A stretch of 64,000 bases of DNA. Source: Anaspis maculata. Its lineage: Eukaryota; Arthropoda; Insecta; Coleoptera; Scraptiidae. The notes below the pieces were generated by a model. The model was given only the letters and a program-made list of their open reading frames with translations, was not told the origin of the DNA and did no database searches. Position 1 is the stretch's first letter. Every line of letters starts with the position of its first letter. Both the position numbers and the translations under genes were made by a program. Location: contig OX421965.1 of the NCBI GenBank assembly GCA_949128115.1, positions 7,568,753-7,632,752 on the forward strand, given 5' to 3'. Shown here one piece after another: positions 35,344 through 46,966 of this stretch.

Positions 35344-36707
35344 AAGAGCGCCATCCTTGAAAATGTTCGATTTTTTTCTGAATAACTTGTAAGCTATTAC
35401 TTTCAGGACACAAAAACCATAGCAGCAAATGTAGCCCGTTAAATTCCCAAGAGATCAGTACTGAACTCATTACTTTGTGGTCAACAGTCTCTGAGATGAG
35501 ATACAGCGTCTGCAAAACGCAGTAAAAATTACAAAAATTTTTTTTCCGGATTTCAAGTAACAATTTGCATAGTGTCAGTTGAGGGGCTGTAACGAGGAAA
35601 GAAAATCTGCGGATTTCAATGTGTTTCACATGTTTGGAAAGCCAATTTAACATTAGGTATCACACTTTTGTCTAGAAGTCGCCAACTTTGAAATGGTACT
35701 TTTCCTCAATTTTTGAAATCGATACTTGATGTCCCAAAGAATCCCAAAATCGATTTTCTTTATACCATGCCATTTGCTCAATTTTTCACTTAAGGTGCGT
35801 TCAGTCAGCTTATTTAGCCGCAATTTTAATTTTAGCCGTAAGCGCTGCATCGCTTATTGGCTGTTCCGAGGAGGCTGGTTCATAAGAGCCAATGGGCGTC
35901 GCTGCGCTTGCGACTGAAATTAAAACTTGCGGCTAAATAAGCTGACTAAACTCACCTTTAGGGCAAAACCATCCAGGGAATATATGAAGAATTGAATACC
36001 AGAAAACAACATGTTTTGGAATCTTTTTCCTAGTGATGGTTCCCGAGTTATATGGGTTGAAAGACTAAAAGAACCTATTTGGAAAAAAAGATAGGTGGTC
36101 CGGACACTAACTGCTGAATACTGTACGGACCTGACAAGTGGCATCTTTTACCTCAAATGCAAGGTCCTTACAGTAATCAGCCGTTAGTGTCTGGACTACC
36201 TATTTTTTTTTCTAAAAAGGTCGATTTAGTCTTTCAACCCATATAACTCAGAAACCATCACTAGGAACGAGATTTCGAAACATCTTGTTGAAAAAAATTG
36301 ATTTTTTGGGGATTCTTTGGGACATCAAGCATCGATTTCAAAGGTCGAGGGAAAGTACCATTTTGAAGTTAGCGACTTCTAGACAGAAATGTGGTACCGA
36401 ATGTTGAATTGGCTTTCCAGATATGTAAAACACATTGAAATCCGCCAATTGCTGTTCACGTTACAGTCCCTGAACTGACACTATGCAAATTGCTACGTAA
36501 AATCCGGAAATAAATGTTGAGTAATTTTCACTGCGTTTTTGCAGCCGCTGTATCTCAGAGACTATTGACCACAAAGTTATGAATTTAATACTGATCTCTT
36601 GGGAATTTAACAGGCTACATTCGCTTCGCTGGTAGTTGTGTTCTAAAGGTAATAGTTTACAAGTTATTCAGAAAGAAAAAACGAAAATTCTCAAGGATGG
36701 CGCTCTT
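35344..36707. mobile_element. Foldback element (1.36 kb) with ~600-bp arms
   Basis: The ends AAGAGCGCCATCCTTGA and TCAAGGATGGCGCTCTT are exact reverse complements. The arms stay alignable almost to the centre near 36110, for example GATTCTTTGGGACATCAAG, CTTTGTGGTCAA and GGTCCGGACACTAAC. A MITE (35793-35957) sits in the left arm only. No coding capacity. Confidence 0.88.
35793..35957. mobile_element. 165-bp hairpin MITE with TTA target duplication
   Basis: Starts AGGTGCGTTCAGTCAGCTTA and ends with the reverse complement TAAGCTGACTAAACTCACCT. It is flanked on both sides by TTA (35790-35792 and 35958-35960). The matching right arm of the surrounding foldback lacks it, which confirms the insertion. 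A 3-bp TTA/TAA duplication is the hallmark of PIF/Harbinger-type transposition; the assignment is inferred. Confidence 0.85.
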
Positions 36708-36714
36708 TTATTGG

Positions 36715-38085
36715 CCCAAAAAAAAAGGGAATCTCCAGTTAATGTTATTCTACGTTAAATTCTGCATCGAGTTCTGCATCGATCCACCAAATTTCGTCAA
36801 CTTCCAAATTTATGTCCGGTTTGACTCGATTCTTGCTTAATTTGACTGGACTAAAATTCGAAAACCCTTTACACCCTCTATACATTAACAGGTCTCCGTC
36901 TACAATAATCTATAGGGCCGTCTCTCAATGGGCGATGATCACCCGTGTCTCCACGATGATAAAGTCAACCTGCCCATGTCGTATTTTGAATTTTTGCAAA
37001 AGTCTCGGCAAAAGTCTGGGAGTCTGGGAGTCTTAGGAAGGCCAAATTTTGGAGTGTGAGACTTGTTTCGAGAGACACTTTCGTATTGTTGAAGGGTTTT
37101 ATACTTGGAATAATTGTTACCCCGGAATGCCAGTTGTACTATGTATGTATATGATTCTGACGATTTAAAGCGAAAGCCTTTTGCATTTTCAAGGTAATTT
37201 ACTAATTTCCTCTGTTGTATCCGGTATTTTGCCTGGATGAATCAATTGTCAACTCTAAATTCTACTATACCATGTGCCAGCGTGGTTTATGCATAAAACA
37301 CGTGCTGCCACTTAGCTGATCGATATGCGATTTTACTCTTGTTTTTCATTTTTGCACGTTCAGTTTAAGGTATACCCGTACTGGAACAATTTTCAAACAG
37401 TATCGAGTACTGCGTGAATAACAACAAAAAATTTATTGTTTGCAGGTACACGTAGTGAAATCAGATCGAATACCACCTGGGCCTCGACCTAGGCCATTGA
37501 TTATCCGTCACTGCAGTAGCTCACATTATAATAATAATACTAGCTAGTAGTTTCACCAGATAAAGCAATTTTTCTGGTGATGCATCAAAATTTGAGCAGG
37601 TTTTTCACTAATTGGAGCACTAATCTCTCATTCAATCGATAATTCCTTTTCATTCACTGTTTTTTCAAAGCTTCAACTCGGCTTTTGTCTGCTTCCGTTC
37701 CAATGCTTGTTTGTATGTGCCACCTGCTGTATGACCAATTGTACGTACCTATTAATCCAATACATATTTTCCAGCTCTTTCATGATAAGTTCGATAGTGA
37801 GCTACCTACGCCGAAGATTTTCCGTTTTTCAGGCATTTTCTTCGGCGCCGATTTGCACGAAATTCATAACAAACAAAAATTCAACGTACAAGACTCATAT
37901 CTACTTGAATCAGTTGTATCGTTTAGGTTCGAATTTTGATTAGTGTAGAGCAAGGCGACGTTGAATTATTTTGAGGGCGAAACCAAGGTCAGGAAGGCCG
38001 ATTTGGTTCCGCAAAATAACCTAATTATTAGTACCTATCTCTTACCTACTTCAACCAGATAGAATTATACTGTTCCCTCATATTC
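36715..38085. other. No supported feature
   Basis: Unique-looking sequence with short ORFs; a small TCTGGGAG triplication lies near 37014-37032. No gene, RNA or mobile element that I can support. Confidence 0.4.
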
Positions 38086-38561
38086 CCCCAACATACCAAA
38101 ATTGAAGATGGCAGAAACAATTGAAAATAGGCCTTCTTTTGTTCTCGTTGCTTTTTATTGAAAGTTACCAGGAAGTCAAAACCAATAATGTATTATGGAG
38201 GATTAGACCTTCCTTGTCAATTCAAGACCACAACCAATAAAATCGCTTTATCTGCTGAGGAGCTATGGCGAGTTGAAGCGAAGCCTACTTTCCGTTTTTT
38301 TCATTTCCGCATAATTGACCCAAAAAGTATCCTGCCCGGCAATCCGCCATATGCTCATTTCTAAACCGATTTTCTCAAATTTGGTATCAACGGCTAGCCA
38401 ATTGGACAGGCTACCTTGAAAATATGACAAAATGACAGACCTGTCAAAATCCAAGATGGCGGAAGCAATTGAAAATAGATTTTTTTTGTCCTCATTGCTT
38501 TTTAATAAAAATGAGCGGAAAGTCAAAACCAATAATTGTTATGAAGGAATAGACCTTCCTT

Positions 38562-38893
38562 GACAATAGAGTATTATACTTTTGAAAAAAAAAATTTTTT
38601 TCGATGGAATCAGAAACTATATTGGAAAATAACTGACCCGTATTTTTTTATTCAGCCAAAAATCGTATCGTTTGGCCGCAATAAATAAACTAAATTCTTA
38701 TATTCTGCCTATTTCTGACGTCATTTACACAGGCGGTATAGGCGGTGACTCGCTGTGACGTCAGAAATAGTTAATGTTATTTATTTATTGCGCCCAAACG
38801 ATACGGTTTTTGACTGAATAAAAAAACACGGGTCAATTATTTTTCAATGTAGTTTTCATTTCAATCAAAAAAATTTTTTAGTATAATACTCCA
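38562..38893. mobile_element. Palindromic MITE (~330 bp)
   Basis: Ends AGAGTATTATACT and AGTATAATACTCC. The arms pair through GACCCGT.TTTTTTTATTCAG, CGTATCGTTTGG and CAATAAATAAA to a centre containing two copies of TTTCTGACGTCA in opposite orientation (~38731 and ~38757). TGACGTCA is a perfect CRE half-palindrome motif, seen here but of unknown relevance. It interrupts a repeat unit of the surrounding foldback. Confidence 0.85.
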
Positions 38894-38921
38894 TTCAGGA
38901 CAGCAACTAATCAAATCGGTT

Positions 38922-39213
38922 AAGCTCACCTATTTGCAGGCTTTGTGCATCGGCAGATGAAACCACCGTGCACTTACTCTGCGAGTGCGAAGCAGTGGCA
39001 CAGAAAAGACTTACGCTGCTGGGAGGTGTGAAACTGACACCCGCAGACATCAGAGGTAAGTCTCCCAAAGAAATCATCCGATTCGGTGAGAAGGTGGATT
39101 TCCTGGGACATTAAATAGAAGCATGGTCACGCACAAAAGATCTTATAGGTCGCAGTGCAGAAAGGATCCTCCGAGACCAAACGGCCACCTCTAATCTACG
39201 ATCTACAATCTAC
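38922..39213 (+). mobile_element. 5'-truncated LINE copy with 13-bp target duplication
   Basis: The fragment is flanked by AATCAAATCGGTT at 38909-38921 and again at 39214-39226. It contains the end of a retrotransposon ORF (38935-39114), a ~100-bp 3' UTR and a tail of CTACAATCTACAA-like repeats instead of poly(A). This is the classic structure left by target-primed reverse transcription that stopped early. Confidence 0.88.
38935..39114 (+). pseudogene. C-terminus of non-LTR retrotransposon ORF2
   Basis: The 59-residue fragment starts CRLCASADETTVHLLCECEA and ends KVDFLGH-stop. The Cys-x2-Cys ... His-x3-Cys-x-Cys zinc-type motif followed by R-x-L-x-L-L-G and 'LTPADIRGKSPKEIIRF' matches the region at the end of the reverse transcriptase of Jockey/R1-type LINEs in insects. 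Everything upstream is missing owing to 5' truncation, so it is not functional. Confidence 0.8.
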
Positions 39214-40199
39214 AATCAAATCGGTTCATCTGATGAGGAGCTACAGCCAGTTAAAGAGAAGCTGACTTTAAGTTTTTCTATTTCAACAAGGACGAATAAG
39301 GCCCATTTTCAATAGTTTCCGCCATCTTAAATTTTTACATGTTGACTATTTTCTTCTATAAAAAATGGCAGCCTGTCTAATTGGCTAGCCACTGATACCA
39401 AATTTGAAAAAATCGGTTGGAGAATAAGGATATGGCGGGCAGGATTCCTAAATTTGGGTATTTATGCGGGAATGAAGGAACCGGTAGGTAGGCTTCAACT
39501 CGCCGTAGCTCCTTGGCAAATGACCCGATTTGATTGATTGCGGTCTTGGATTGTCAAGGAATGTCTATTCCTTCATAATAATTATTGGTTTCGACTTTCT
39601 GCTAATTTTTATCAAAAAGCAATAAGGACAAAGGAAATTCTATTTTCAATTGCTTCCGCCATCTTGGATTTTGACATGTACGTCATTCTCTCATATGAAA
39701 AAGATAGCTTGTCCAATTGGCTAGCCATTGATACAAAATTTGAGAAAATCGGTTGAGAAATGAGCAAATGGCGGATTGGCGGACAGGATACCTAAATTTG
39801 GATCAATTATGCGGGAATGAAAAAAACGGAAAGTAGGCTTCGCTTCACCTCGCAATAGCTCCTCAGCCGATGACCCGATTTTACTGGTTGTGGTCTTGAA
39901 TTGACAAGAAAGGTCTATTCCTTCATAATACACTATTGGTTTTGACTTTCTGGTAACTTTCAATAAAAAGCAACGACCGAGAACAAATGAAAGCCTATTT
40001 TCAATTGTTTCTGCCATCTTGAATTTCAATATGTCGGCCATTTTGAAATACGGAAATGATAGCCTATTCAATTGGCTAGCCAATGCTAAAAAGTTCGATA
40101 AAATCGGTGGCGAAATAAAAATTGTAGAAGGAAAAATTCCGAGCACGGTTTTTTATGGCCCACCCTGTATATCCAAAATTCATGAGAAACCCTCACCGT

Positions 40200-40540
40200 G
40201 AGTGCAGAAAGTGATCGTTTTAGAATGGAATAAATATATTATTCTCGATTCGAAATTTGCGTAACATTAACGTTACGTTGGTCATCTAATTGAAGCATGT
40301 TCGAGGGCATAGTATTTTCGAAAAGAACACGTCCGAAAACCGTATTGTTTTTTGTTTTCTGTTTAAGAAATTCTATCGAAATCCCTGTCCTGTGGGGCTA
40401 CCAAAACGTAGAGATGAGTTGAAAGCGAGGTTGAAAGCTTGCTTTAAAGTCATGTTTGCCTGGTTTGGATGTCCGTCGCATCTTTGGCTTCCGTTTGCAC
40501 CCGTTTTGCCCCTGAACCGTTCACCTAATCTCGATCAATT
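40200..40540. other. No supported feature
   Basis: Unique-looking spacer between two mobile elements. It holds one 84-codon ORF without recognisable content. Confidence 0.35.
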
Positions 40541-40543
40541 TTA

Positions 40544-41887
40544 AGGTGGATTTATACTCGCAGAAAATAAGAATAAAAATAAAAATAGCGATAAGAATAT
40601 AAATAAGAAAAATAAGAACGGCAACTGCTCATTTATAGTTCAGAAATAAAAATAAGAATAAGAAATAGTTTGAAACATTGCGCCTAGGTGTCGCTCGAAG
40701 CATTAGAATGACAGTCGTCAAAATTTTTAGTTACAGTTTTAAGCTTTATGCTGTTGCTATTGCGATTGTTTTTCTACATGTTTTGTTTGGTGTCATACAA
40801 TATCACTAATCTGTAATAATACTTGAATAGGTAAGTATCCAAAAGAATTTTTTACATTGCATTATTTCAAATTAATATCATGTGTAGTGTAGGTATCTAC
40901 TTCTCAATCTAAATTATTGCAGTAATAGACAATAGGGTGATTGCATGTAGAGGGAGTTTATGGCAAAATGTCAGTAGTGTCATTGTCATCTGTCAAGTTT
41001 CATCCATGCGGAGTCAACGTCAACCGGACTAACCTCATAAAATACTGTAATTTTTACGTGTTTTGTTCACATACTGGTTTGTTCGGCGTTTACAAGATCG
41101 AGATTGTGATTCCTAATCATGCTAACAATGCCTTACACCTGTTATGTGCCCCAGTCCTTGTCTATGGCCCCAATGCAATTCCCTGACAAACGTCAAAACA
41201 TAACTAGACCCGTGCGCTGCCTGCCGGTGATCAAGTGAACGAATTTCATGCAATCACCCTATCATCACTGATTTGAACTTGTGAAGATGACTGGTAGATT
41301 GCGCCACGTTTGGACCGCCGTTACAAAACAACCCGTGGGAGTTTCTCGCCTACCCAAACACAGGCGGTTTCAGGCAACTCTTGCTACATCGATGTACGTA
41401 CTGCGGATCGCATGAAAGCAGCCCCCATCGTCACTGGCAAAGCTCGACTGCGTTCGTCACTCGTTCGGCTTATCTTCGAGCAGAAGTTGAAAGTATTCAA
41501 CTTGTTATTTTTATTCTCAAATTTCTTGAGCAGTAGCGGCCTCGGTAGCGGCGGTAAGTATTTTTTTTTGGGAGGGGCTAGGATCTCGTCATTAACGGAA
41601 GGAAACACAAGCCACGAAAGGTTTCAAAACACATTGTGAATAATCAATAACATTGAGGATGATTTGTGCAGAATTTAGGAAACATTTCGCCCTCAAAGAC
41701 TCTTTTACGCCGCCACTGTTGCCATATCTGCGCATCTTCAATACGCAACAGTGAATGGAAAGTTGGAATTCCTTATTCTTATTGTTATTTCTTATTTTGG
41801 TGTATGAATGCTTCCATCTTAAAGATCATTTTTAACATTTTCTTATTTTTATTTTTATTCTTATTTTCTGCGAGTATAAATCCACCT
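40544..41887. mobile_element. 1344-bp TIR element with TTA target duplication
   Basis: The ends AGGTGGATTTATACTCGCAG and its reverse complement are perfect over more than 40 bp, continuing into an A-rich tract (AAAATAAGAATAAAAATAAA) on the left and its T-rich complement on the right. TTA flanks both sides (40541-40543, 41888-41890). Several further (A)nT(A)n clusters lie just inside the left end. No transposase ORF, so non-autonomous. The TTA duplication suggests PIF/Harbinger-type mobilisation. A second element is nested at 40932-41262. Confidence 0.87.
40932..41262. mobile_element. Small TIR element nested in the 1344-bp element
   Basis: ATAGGGTGATTGCATG and CATGCAATCACCCTAT form exact 16-bp terminal inverted repeats 331 bp apart; the interior is unique. 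The ends belong to the (C)AGGGTGATT-type group seen elsewhere in the window. Confidence 0.75.
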
Positions 41888-41894
41888 TTAGTAT

Positions 41895-43540
41895 GCACGT
41901 CGGGCCTGACCACTAGCCGGGAGCATCAGATGACAAGGTAGCTCATAACTGCAGAATTTCAGGAACTCCCGAGGACACTTTTGATACCCAGTTCAAAATA
42001 AATCCAGTCCCATACTACCGATACCGTTACATGACGCACGAAAAAAAATTGTAGCTTTGCCTTAACATCAATAGTTACAAGGCGGGACTATTATTATCTC
42101 GATTATTGTCCAATTACTTTTATTGAACTTTTTACTTGATCAGAAAGTTTCAGTTAGATAAGTTTTGTGTATTTTGATTCAAAGATTAAATTTGGATCAA
42201 ACCTTTTTTTTAAGTAATGTTCGTAATGTTCGTAATGTTCGTAATGTAGTATTTAATAACCGAGCTTGTAACTAGGCGAGTAGATAAGTTACAGTGAATT
42301 AATGTAAATCTCGGTGCAGATACTTGAATATTTGCTTGCTTTGCTAGTGTTTGGATTCGAAATCCACGCCTCTGTCTGCATGTTCACTTAACCGCAGCGT
42401 CGTCGTGGGCGTCTTTTTCTATGCTTTTCGCGTTTCGTGATTGATCCTCGCCATAGTCGTGTGTTTATTTTAGCAAACTTGCAGAACGACCGCACGTCAT
42501 TGTTGTGTGTGCGATGGCAATCAGAGAGAAGATGGCAATCAGTGACATCACCTATAGACGTCGCGTTTTAGGCTAAAGGTTACGCGCGAGTTTTTCTACT
42601 CGAAAGAATTAACCTACTTCGGAGCTTTTCGAGACACGCTATCGATTCCAAGTTTATTAGTGTTAGGGTATTCGTTACTTCGTTAGCCTCCAAAGCCGGG
42701 CTCCGTCGGGCCGGTGTGTTCCGGCAAACACCTCCTGACATTTAATTAGTGAAACTTGACGAAAGGTGGCGATATTTTTGGCTTCTTGATGACGTGTTAA
42801 GGTTTCCCTCTTGCAACTCTTCCTGATGCGAAAGCTCATCGACTCGTGATGTCGTAAACACTGAATAGGCGATGATTTTTGGAGTGTATGAAAAGCTCGA
42901 TGGAAAAAGCTCACTGGAGAAGCCCTAGTCCGGTAAAAGATATCGTGGGTAAAAGCAAAGCGCGTGAAAAGCTGAATTATTGTTCCGAGGATTTTTTAAA
43001 GTCAAAACTATCCAACTAATTTATTTGAAGGACGACGCATCACACAGTTTTATATTAGAGGCGTGCACTATCCGAGGTTGGGTCTGACATTGAACGAGAT
43101 CTAAAAATAATACCTATGCCGACACGCGTCAAGCGAGGATCGAGGAAAAAGCCGAGGAAAAAGCGGAGCCATTCCAGGCATTTTTCAGAGCGGCATGGGG
43201 GATCTTACGGATCGACTACTTGCTGATTCGAACGGATATCGTAAATTCCTCGAGATAGTGGCCACATTTCGTCGGCCATTATGCCAGGTCGAGTGCCAGG
43301 TATATTAGTCCACCACAGCCGGGTTTGTTGACTTATCAATAATGCTTTTAGCTGTAAGTACTGAATGCTTTTAAGACTGTTCAGCAATACATATTTCAGG
43401 GTGTGTTTTTTTATCAATAGTTCTCTCCAAGGTATCCTCTGGGCTAAACAAGGCCGTAAGGGTTAAACACAAGAAAAAAGAGTTTCAGTGCGAGTCATAT
43501 GTGTGTGTGAAGTGATGTGACGTCACTTTGTAAGAACTAT
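41895..43540. other. No supported gene; one 9-bp minisatellite
   Basis: Four tandem GTTCGTAAT units lie at ~42219-42249, and a short duplicated GATGGCAATCAG at 42513-42545. Otherwise short ORFs only. Confidence 0.45.
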
Positions 43541-43545
43541 AATCG

Positions 43546-43814
43546 CTTAGGACGGAGTTAAATTGGTAAAATGAGGCGTTGCGGAATCAATCCGTCTGAG
43601 TTTAATCCTTGACAAAAATTTACCATTCAGGTCTTTTTGGAAAGCTACAATTATTTTTTCGAAACTTGATTTTTTGGAATTTGAAATTTATATAGGCTCA
43701 AAGTACATCCTTGTAGCTTTCCAAAAAATCCTGATTGATAGATTTCTGTTAAGGAATAAACTCAGACGGATTGATTCCGCAACGCCTCATTTTACCAATT
43801 TAACTCCGTCCTTA
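43546..43814. mobile_element. Palindromic MITE (~270 bp)
   Basis: The arms AGGACGGAGTTAAATTGGTA, AATGAGGCGTTGCGGAATCA and ATCCGTCTGAGTTTA are repeated as reverse complements with very few mismatches over ~60 bp. Pairing then becomes looser (GGAAAGCTACAA) towards the centre. It abuts the foldback that begins at 43823. Confidence 0.88.
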
Positions 43815-43822
43815 CGGGGTGG

Positions 43823-46085
43823 TTTCTGATGCGACTAAAAAAGTTGTTGACGGGAATCGGTTTATATATTTTTTTGCGTCAAGTAGAAACTCCTCCAAAA
43901 AAAAAGTACTAGGAAGGCTATCAAATTTTGAAAATTTCTAAAAATTATTGAAAATGTTTTATTTTGATTTTTGAAAATTCGAAAACTAGATAGCATCGAC
44001 AATACATCTCTCCTCAAGAAAGTCACATGCCAAATTTGAACTTTTTATTTTCGAAAAAAAGGTACCAAAAATGATTTCTACTAATTCACTTTTTCATGTC
44101 TACGAGAAATGATTTGTGGTATCTTTTTTTTTGAAAATAGAAAGTTCAAATTTGGCATGTGACTTTTTTGAAGAAAGATGTATTGTCGATATAGTGGACG
44201 TGGTAGGAAAAAACAAGTTGCAAATGATGATAAAGGCAAACCACTTTGCAGGATCGTAACTAAGACTTGAATAAACGATTTGACCCGCAGTGCTTTCTAT
44301 TTCGTCCCTTAGGATTGGAATGGCGCCCCTTTTTCAAAATGGCGGATTTCATCTAGGGGCAGAAGGTATCGAATAGCCTGGTGATGTCCAGCTTCGTTAA
44401 AATATATGGAGCTATGTCTCGATCGGTTTCTGGGACATCAAACACTTTTTGAAAAAATGGTGGAACATTGACATCTGTCGCAGGCAAATTTGGTGGAGGC
44501 GCCAAAATGAATTTAGTACGGTCATAAGAAAATTGCCATAACATTTTTATTTTTCAACCGATTTCAACACAAGGTATCTCATTTTGTAGAGAAGTGAATT
44601 CTTCTTGTTATCTTTTACCTTCCATAAAAAAAGGACATTGAAGAATGTTGAAGGAAAAAATTAAAAATAATTTGAAAAAAAAAAGATTTTTAAAATTTTT
44701 TTCATTTCCATGAAAATTGCCTTATTTGTAGATTCAATTGTGCCCTTTCTAAATTTGCACTTTTCTGATTTGTATCTTTGCAGTGCGCACCACCATGTTG
44801 AAAAAATGATGTCTGAAAAGAAATTTTTTAACAATATCTAAATTCAAGTCCATGCGAGATGGGAATGTTTATGAACGTATTGAAGAACATTCAATTCTCC
44901 ACGTTTTGACACCTGAACCATTTCTGTGCGACTCGGGGTTCTTGAGCTAGAGCTTCCGGAAATATCTATTTTCGGTGTTAAAAATAGTGACCGCGCCTAC
45001 CGGATTTCACCACTGGATTACCACCATGTCTTAATCAAGTTACCCATCAATAACGCGTCGTCATTTATCTCAATTGATGAACATTGGTGGACCTGGCACA
45101 GCCCCAAGAGGTGATTTTTAATTCTTTTGGAACCAAAAATTGATCCTTCCAGAAGGTCTAGCTCAAGAACCGCGGGTCGCACAGAGCTGGTTCAGATGTC
45201 AAACTGTGGAGGATTGAATGTGCTTTCATATGTTTGAAAACATTTCAATGTCACAAGGGCCAAAATTTAGATATTGTTAAAAACTTCTTTTCAGACATCA
45301 TTTTTTCAATCTAGCGGCGCGTACCTACTGCAAAGATATAATTCGAAAAAATGCAAATTTAGAAAGGGCACATCAAAGTCTACAAATAGGGCAAATTGCA
45401 TGAAAATAAAAAATGTTGAAAGTCTTCTTTTTTCAATTTTTTTTTTCAACATTCATCAACGTCATTTTTTAATGGAAGGTATGAGGTAACAAGAGGAACT
45501 CACTTTTTCACAAAATGAAATGTTTTGTGTTGAAATCCGTTGAAAAATAAAAATGTTACAGCAATTTTCTTGCTACAGTACTAAATTCTTTTTGGCGCCT
45601 CCACCAAATTTGCCTGCGGTAGATGGCAATGTTCCATCATTTTTTAATTAGTGTTCGATGTCCCAGAATTCGATTGAGACATAGCCCAATATATTTCTTC
45701 TAAGCTGGAGATCACCAGATTATTCGATACCTTCTGCCCCTAGATAATATCCACCATTTTGAAAAAGGGGCGCTATTCAAATCCTAAGGGACGAAAAGAA
45801 AAGCACTGCGGGTCAAATCGTTTATTTAGGTCTCAGTTGTAGGTTTGCCTTTATCATCATTTGCAACTTACATTCCCTATTTCGGTTGTTGTTCACTAAT
45901 AATATCTAGTTTTTGAATTTAAAAAATCAAAATCAAGAATTTTCAAAAAAATTTAGAAATTTTCAAAATTTTATAGCATTGCTCGTACATTTTCTTTTTG
46001 GAGGAGTTTCTACTTGGCGAAAAAAATTAAATAAAACCGATTCCCGTCAACAACTTTTTCTCGACTTTTTTAGTCGCATCAGAAA
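43823..46085. mobile_element. Large foldback element (2.26 kb), arms ~1.1 kb
   Basis: Left end TTTCTGATGCGACTAAAAAA and right end AGTCGCATCAGAAA mirror each other. Long imperfect pairing follows: GTTGTTGACGGGAATCGGTT, GCAAATGATGATAAAGGCAA, CACTGCGGGTCAAATCGTTT and GGGGCAGAAGGTATCGAATA. The symmetry centre is near 45050 between TTCTTGAGCTAGAGCTTCC and its complement. A separate hairpin (43994-44190) sits in the left arm. No coding signal. Confidence 0.88.
43994..44190. mobile_element. Hairpin nested in the left arm of the 2.26-kb foldback
   Basis: ATCGACAATACATC, AAAGTCACATGCCAAATTTG and GGTACC-type words are mirrored within 197 bp. The corresponding part of the right arm (near 45900) lacks this hairpin, so it looks like a secondary insertion. 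Confidence 0.7.
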
Positions 46086-46086
46086 G

Positions 46087-46586
46087 TAAGGCGAAAGTGG
46101 ATACATAATACAATAGTGTGCTTCTGGACCGCTACATGGCGTAGAAAATAACTCCCTATTCTAAAATCAACCGATTGTTATTTGAAAAAAATAACGCTGT
46201 TGTATTCTAAAAATAAAGTTACTTTTCTGCTGAGGCTAGCTGATACATTTTTGAAAAAAAAAATCAAAATCGATTTCGGTCAATACTGTTCATATCTGAA
46301 TTCTGAAAAATGATTTGTGTTTGGTATTTTCAAAAGAACCAACTAATAGCCTGATTTTTTGAAAAAAAATATAAAAATTGATTATAAAATCGAAATTTTT
46401 TCGAAAAAAAAATCATTTTCAAAAATGTTTCAGCCATCAGAAAAGTGGCTTCATTTTTAGAGTACAAAAGCGTTATTATTTTTCCAATTGTGCAATCGGT
46501 TTAATTTATAATAGGGAGCTATTTTCCGGCATGTTTTCTCTCTGTCACATACTTGGTAATCGATTTCATCAGTCCACTTTCGCCTT
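46087..46586. mobile_element. Inverted-repeat element (~500 bp)
   Basis: The outer TAAGGCGAAAGTGGA and TCCACTTTCGCCTT are complementary. Inside, ATAACTCCCTATTCTAAAAT, AATAACGCT, CTAAAAATAAAG and ACATTTTTGAAAA pair with 46390-46533. It directly follows the larger foldback. Confidence 0.75.
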
Positions 46587-46639
46587 GAAAGGGCTTCTAA
46601 AGACGCGCCTTCAACGCTTGTTTGTTGGTTAACGCTCCG

Positions 46640-46960
46640 CTAACAATGACTGACAAATCTGATTGAATAGTAAACTTTATCTACTCCTGTTGAGTTATAC
46701 TAACATTGTTCTTGTGCTTCTGATTGGTTAATGACCTTCATAATTCAAGATAAGGCAGTGAGTTTGAGTTATGACCCAGGCCATGCCACCCAGTGAGTTA
46801 TTAATTGAAACTTCAGTGGTCCGAAACAGTCACAAAATTGCAAGCTACAAAGTCATGGAAACGCAAAGCCATTTGTCACATAATTTGTTGTGAGTTGTCA
46901 CAATTTTATAACTTGCAAATTCTGTTCCTGGAGGGTTTCTGTGATGAATAACTTCGTAGA
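46640..46960. other. No supported feature
   Basis: Short unique spacer between two inverted-repeat elements. Confidence 0.35.
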
Positions 46961-46966
46961 TGAAGC

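Larger units (their letters stand above)
38093..40172. mobile_element. Foldback element with internally duplicated arms
   Basis: The left arm (38093-38560 and part of 38894-39290) and right arm (~39290-40172) are built from a ~350-bp unit. Its words are CCAAGATGGCGGAAGCAATT, GCTAGCCAATTGGACAGG, GAAGGAATAGACCTTCCTTG and GCTGAGGAGCTA. The units are in opposite orientation on the two sides. The right end finishes with GGCCCACCCTGTAT. Two later insertions lie within it: a palindromic MITE (38562-38893) and a LINE fragment (38922-39213). Confidence 0.78.
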
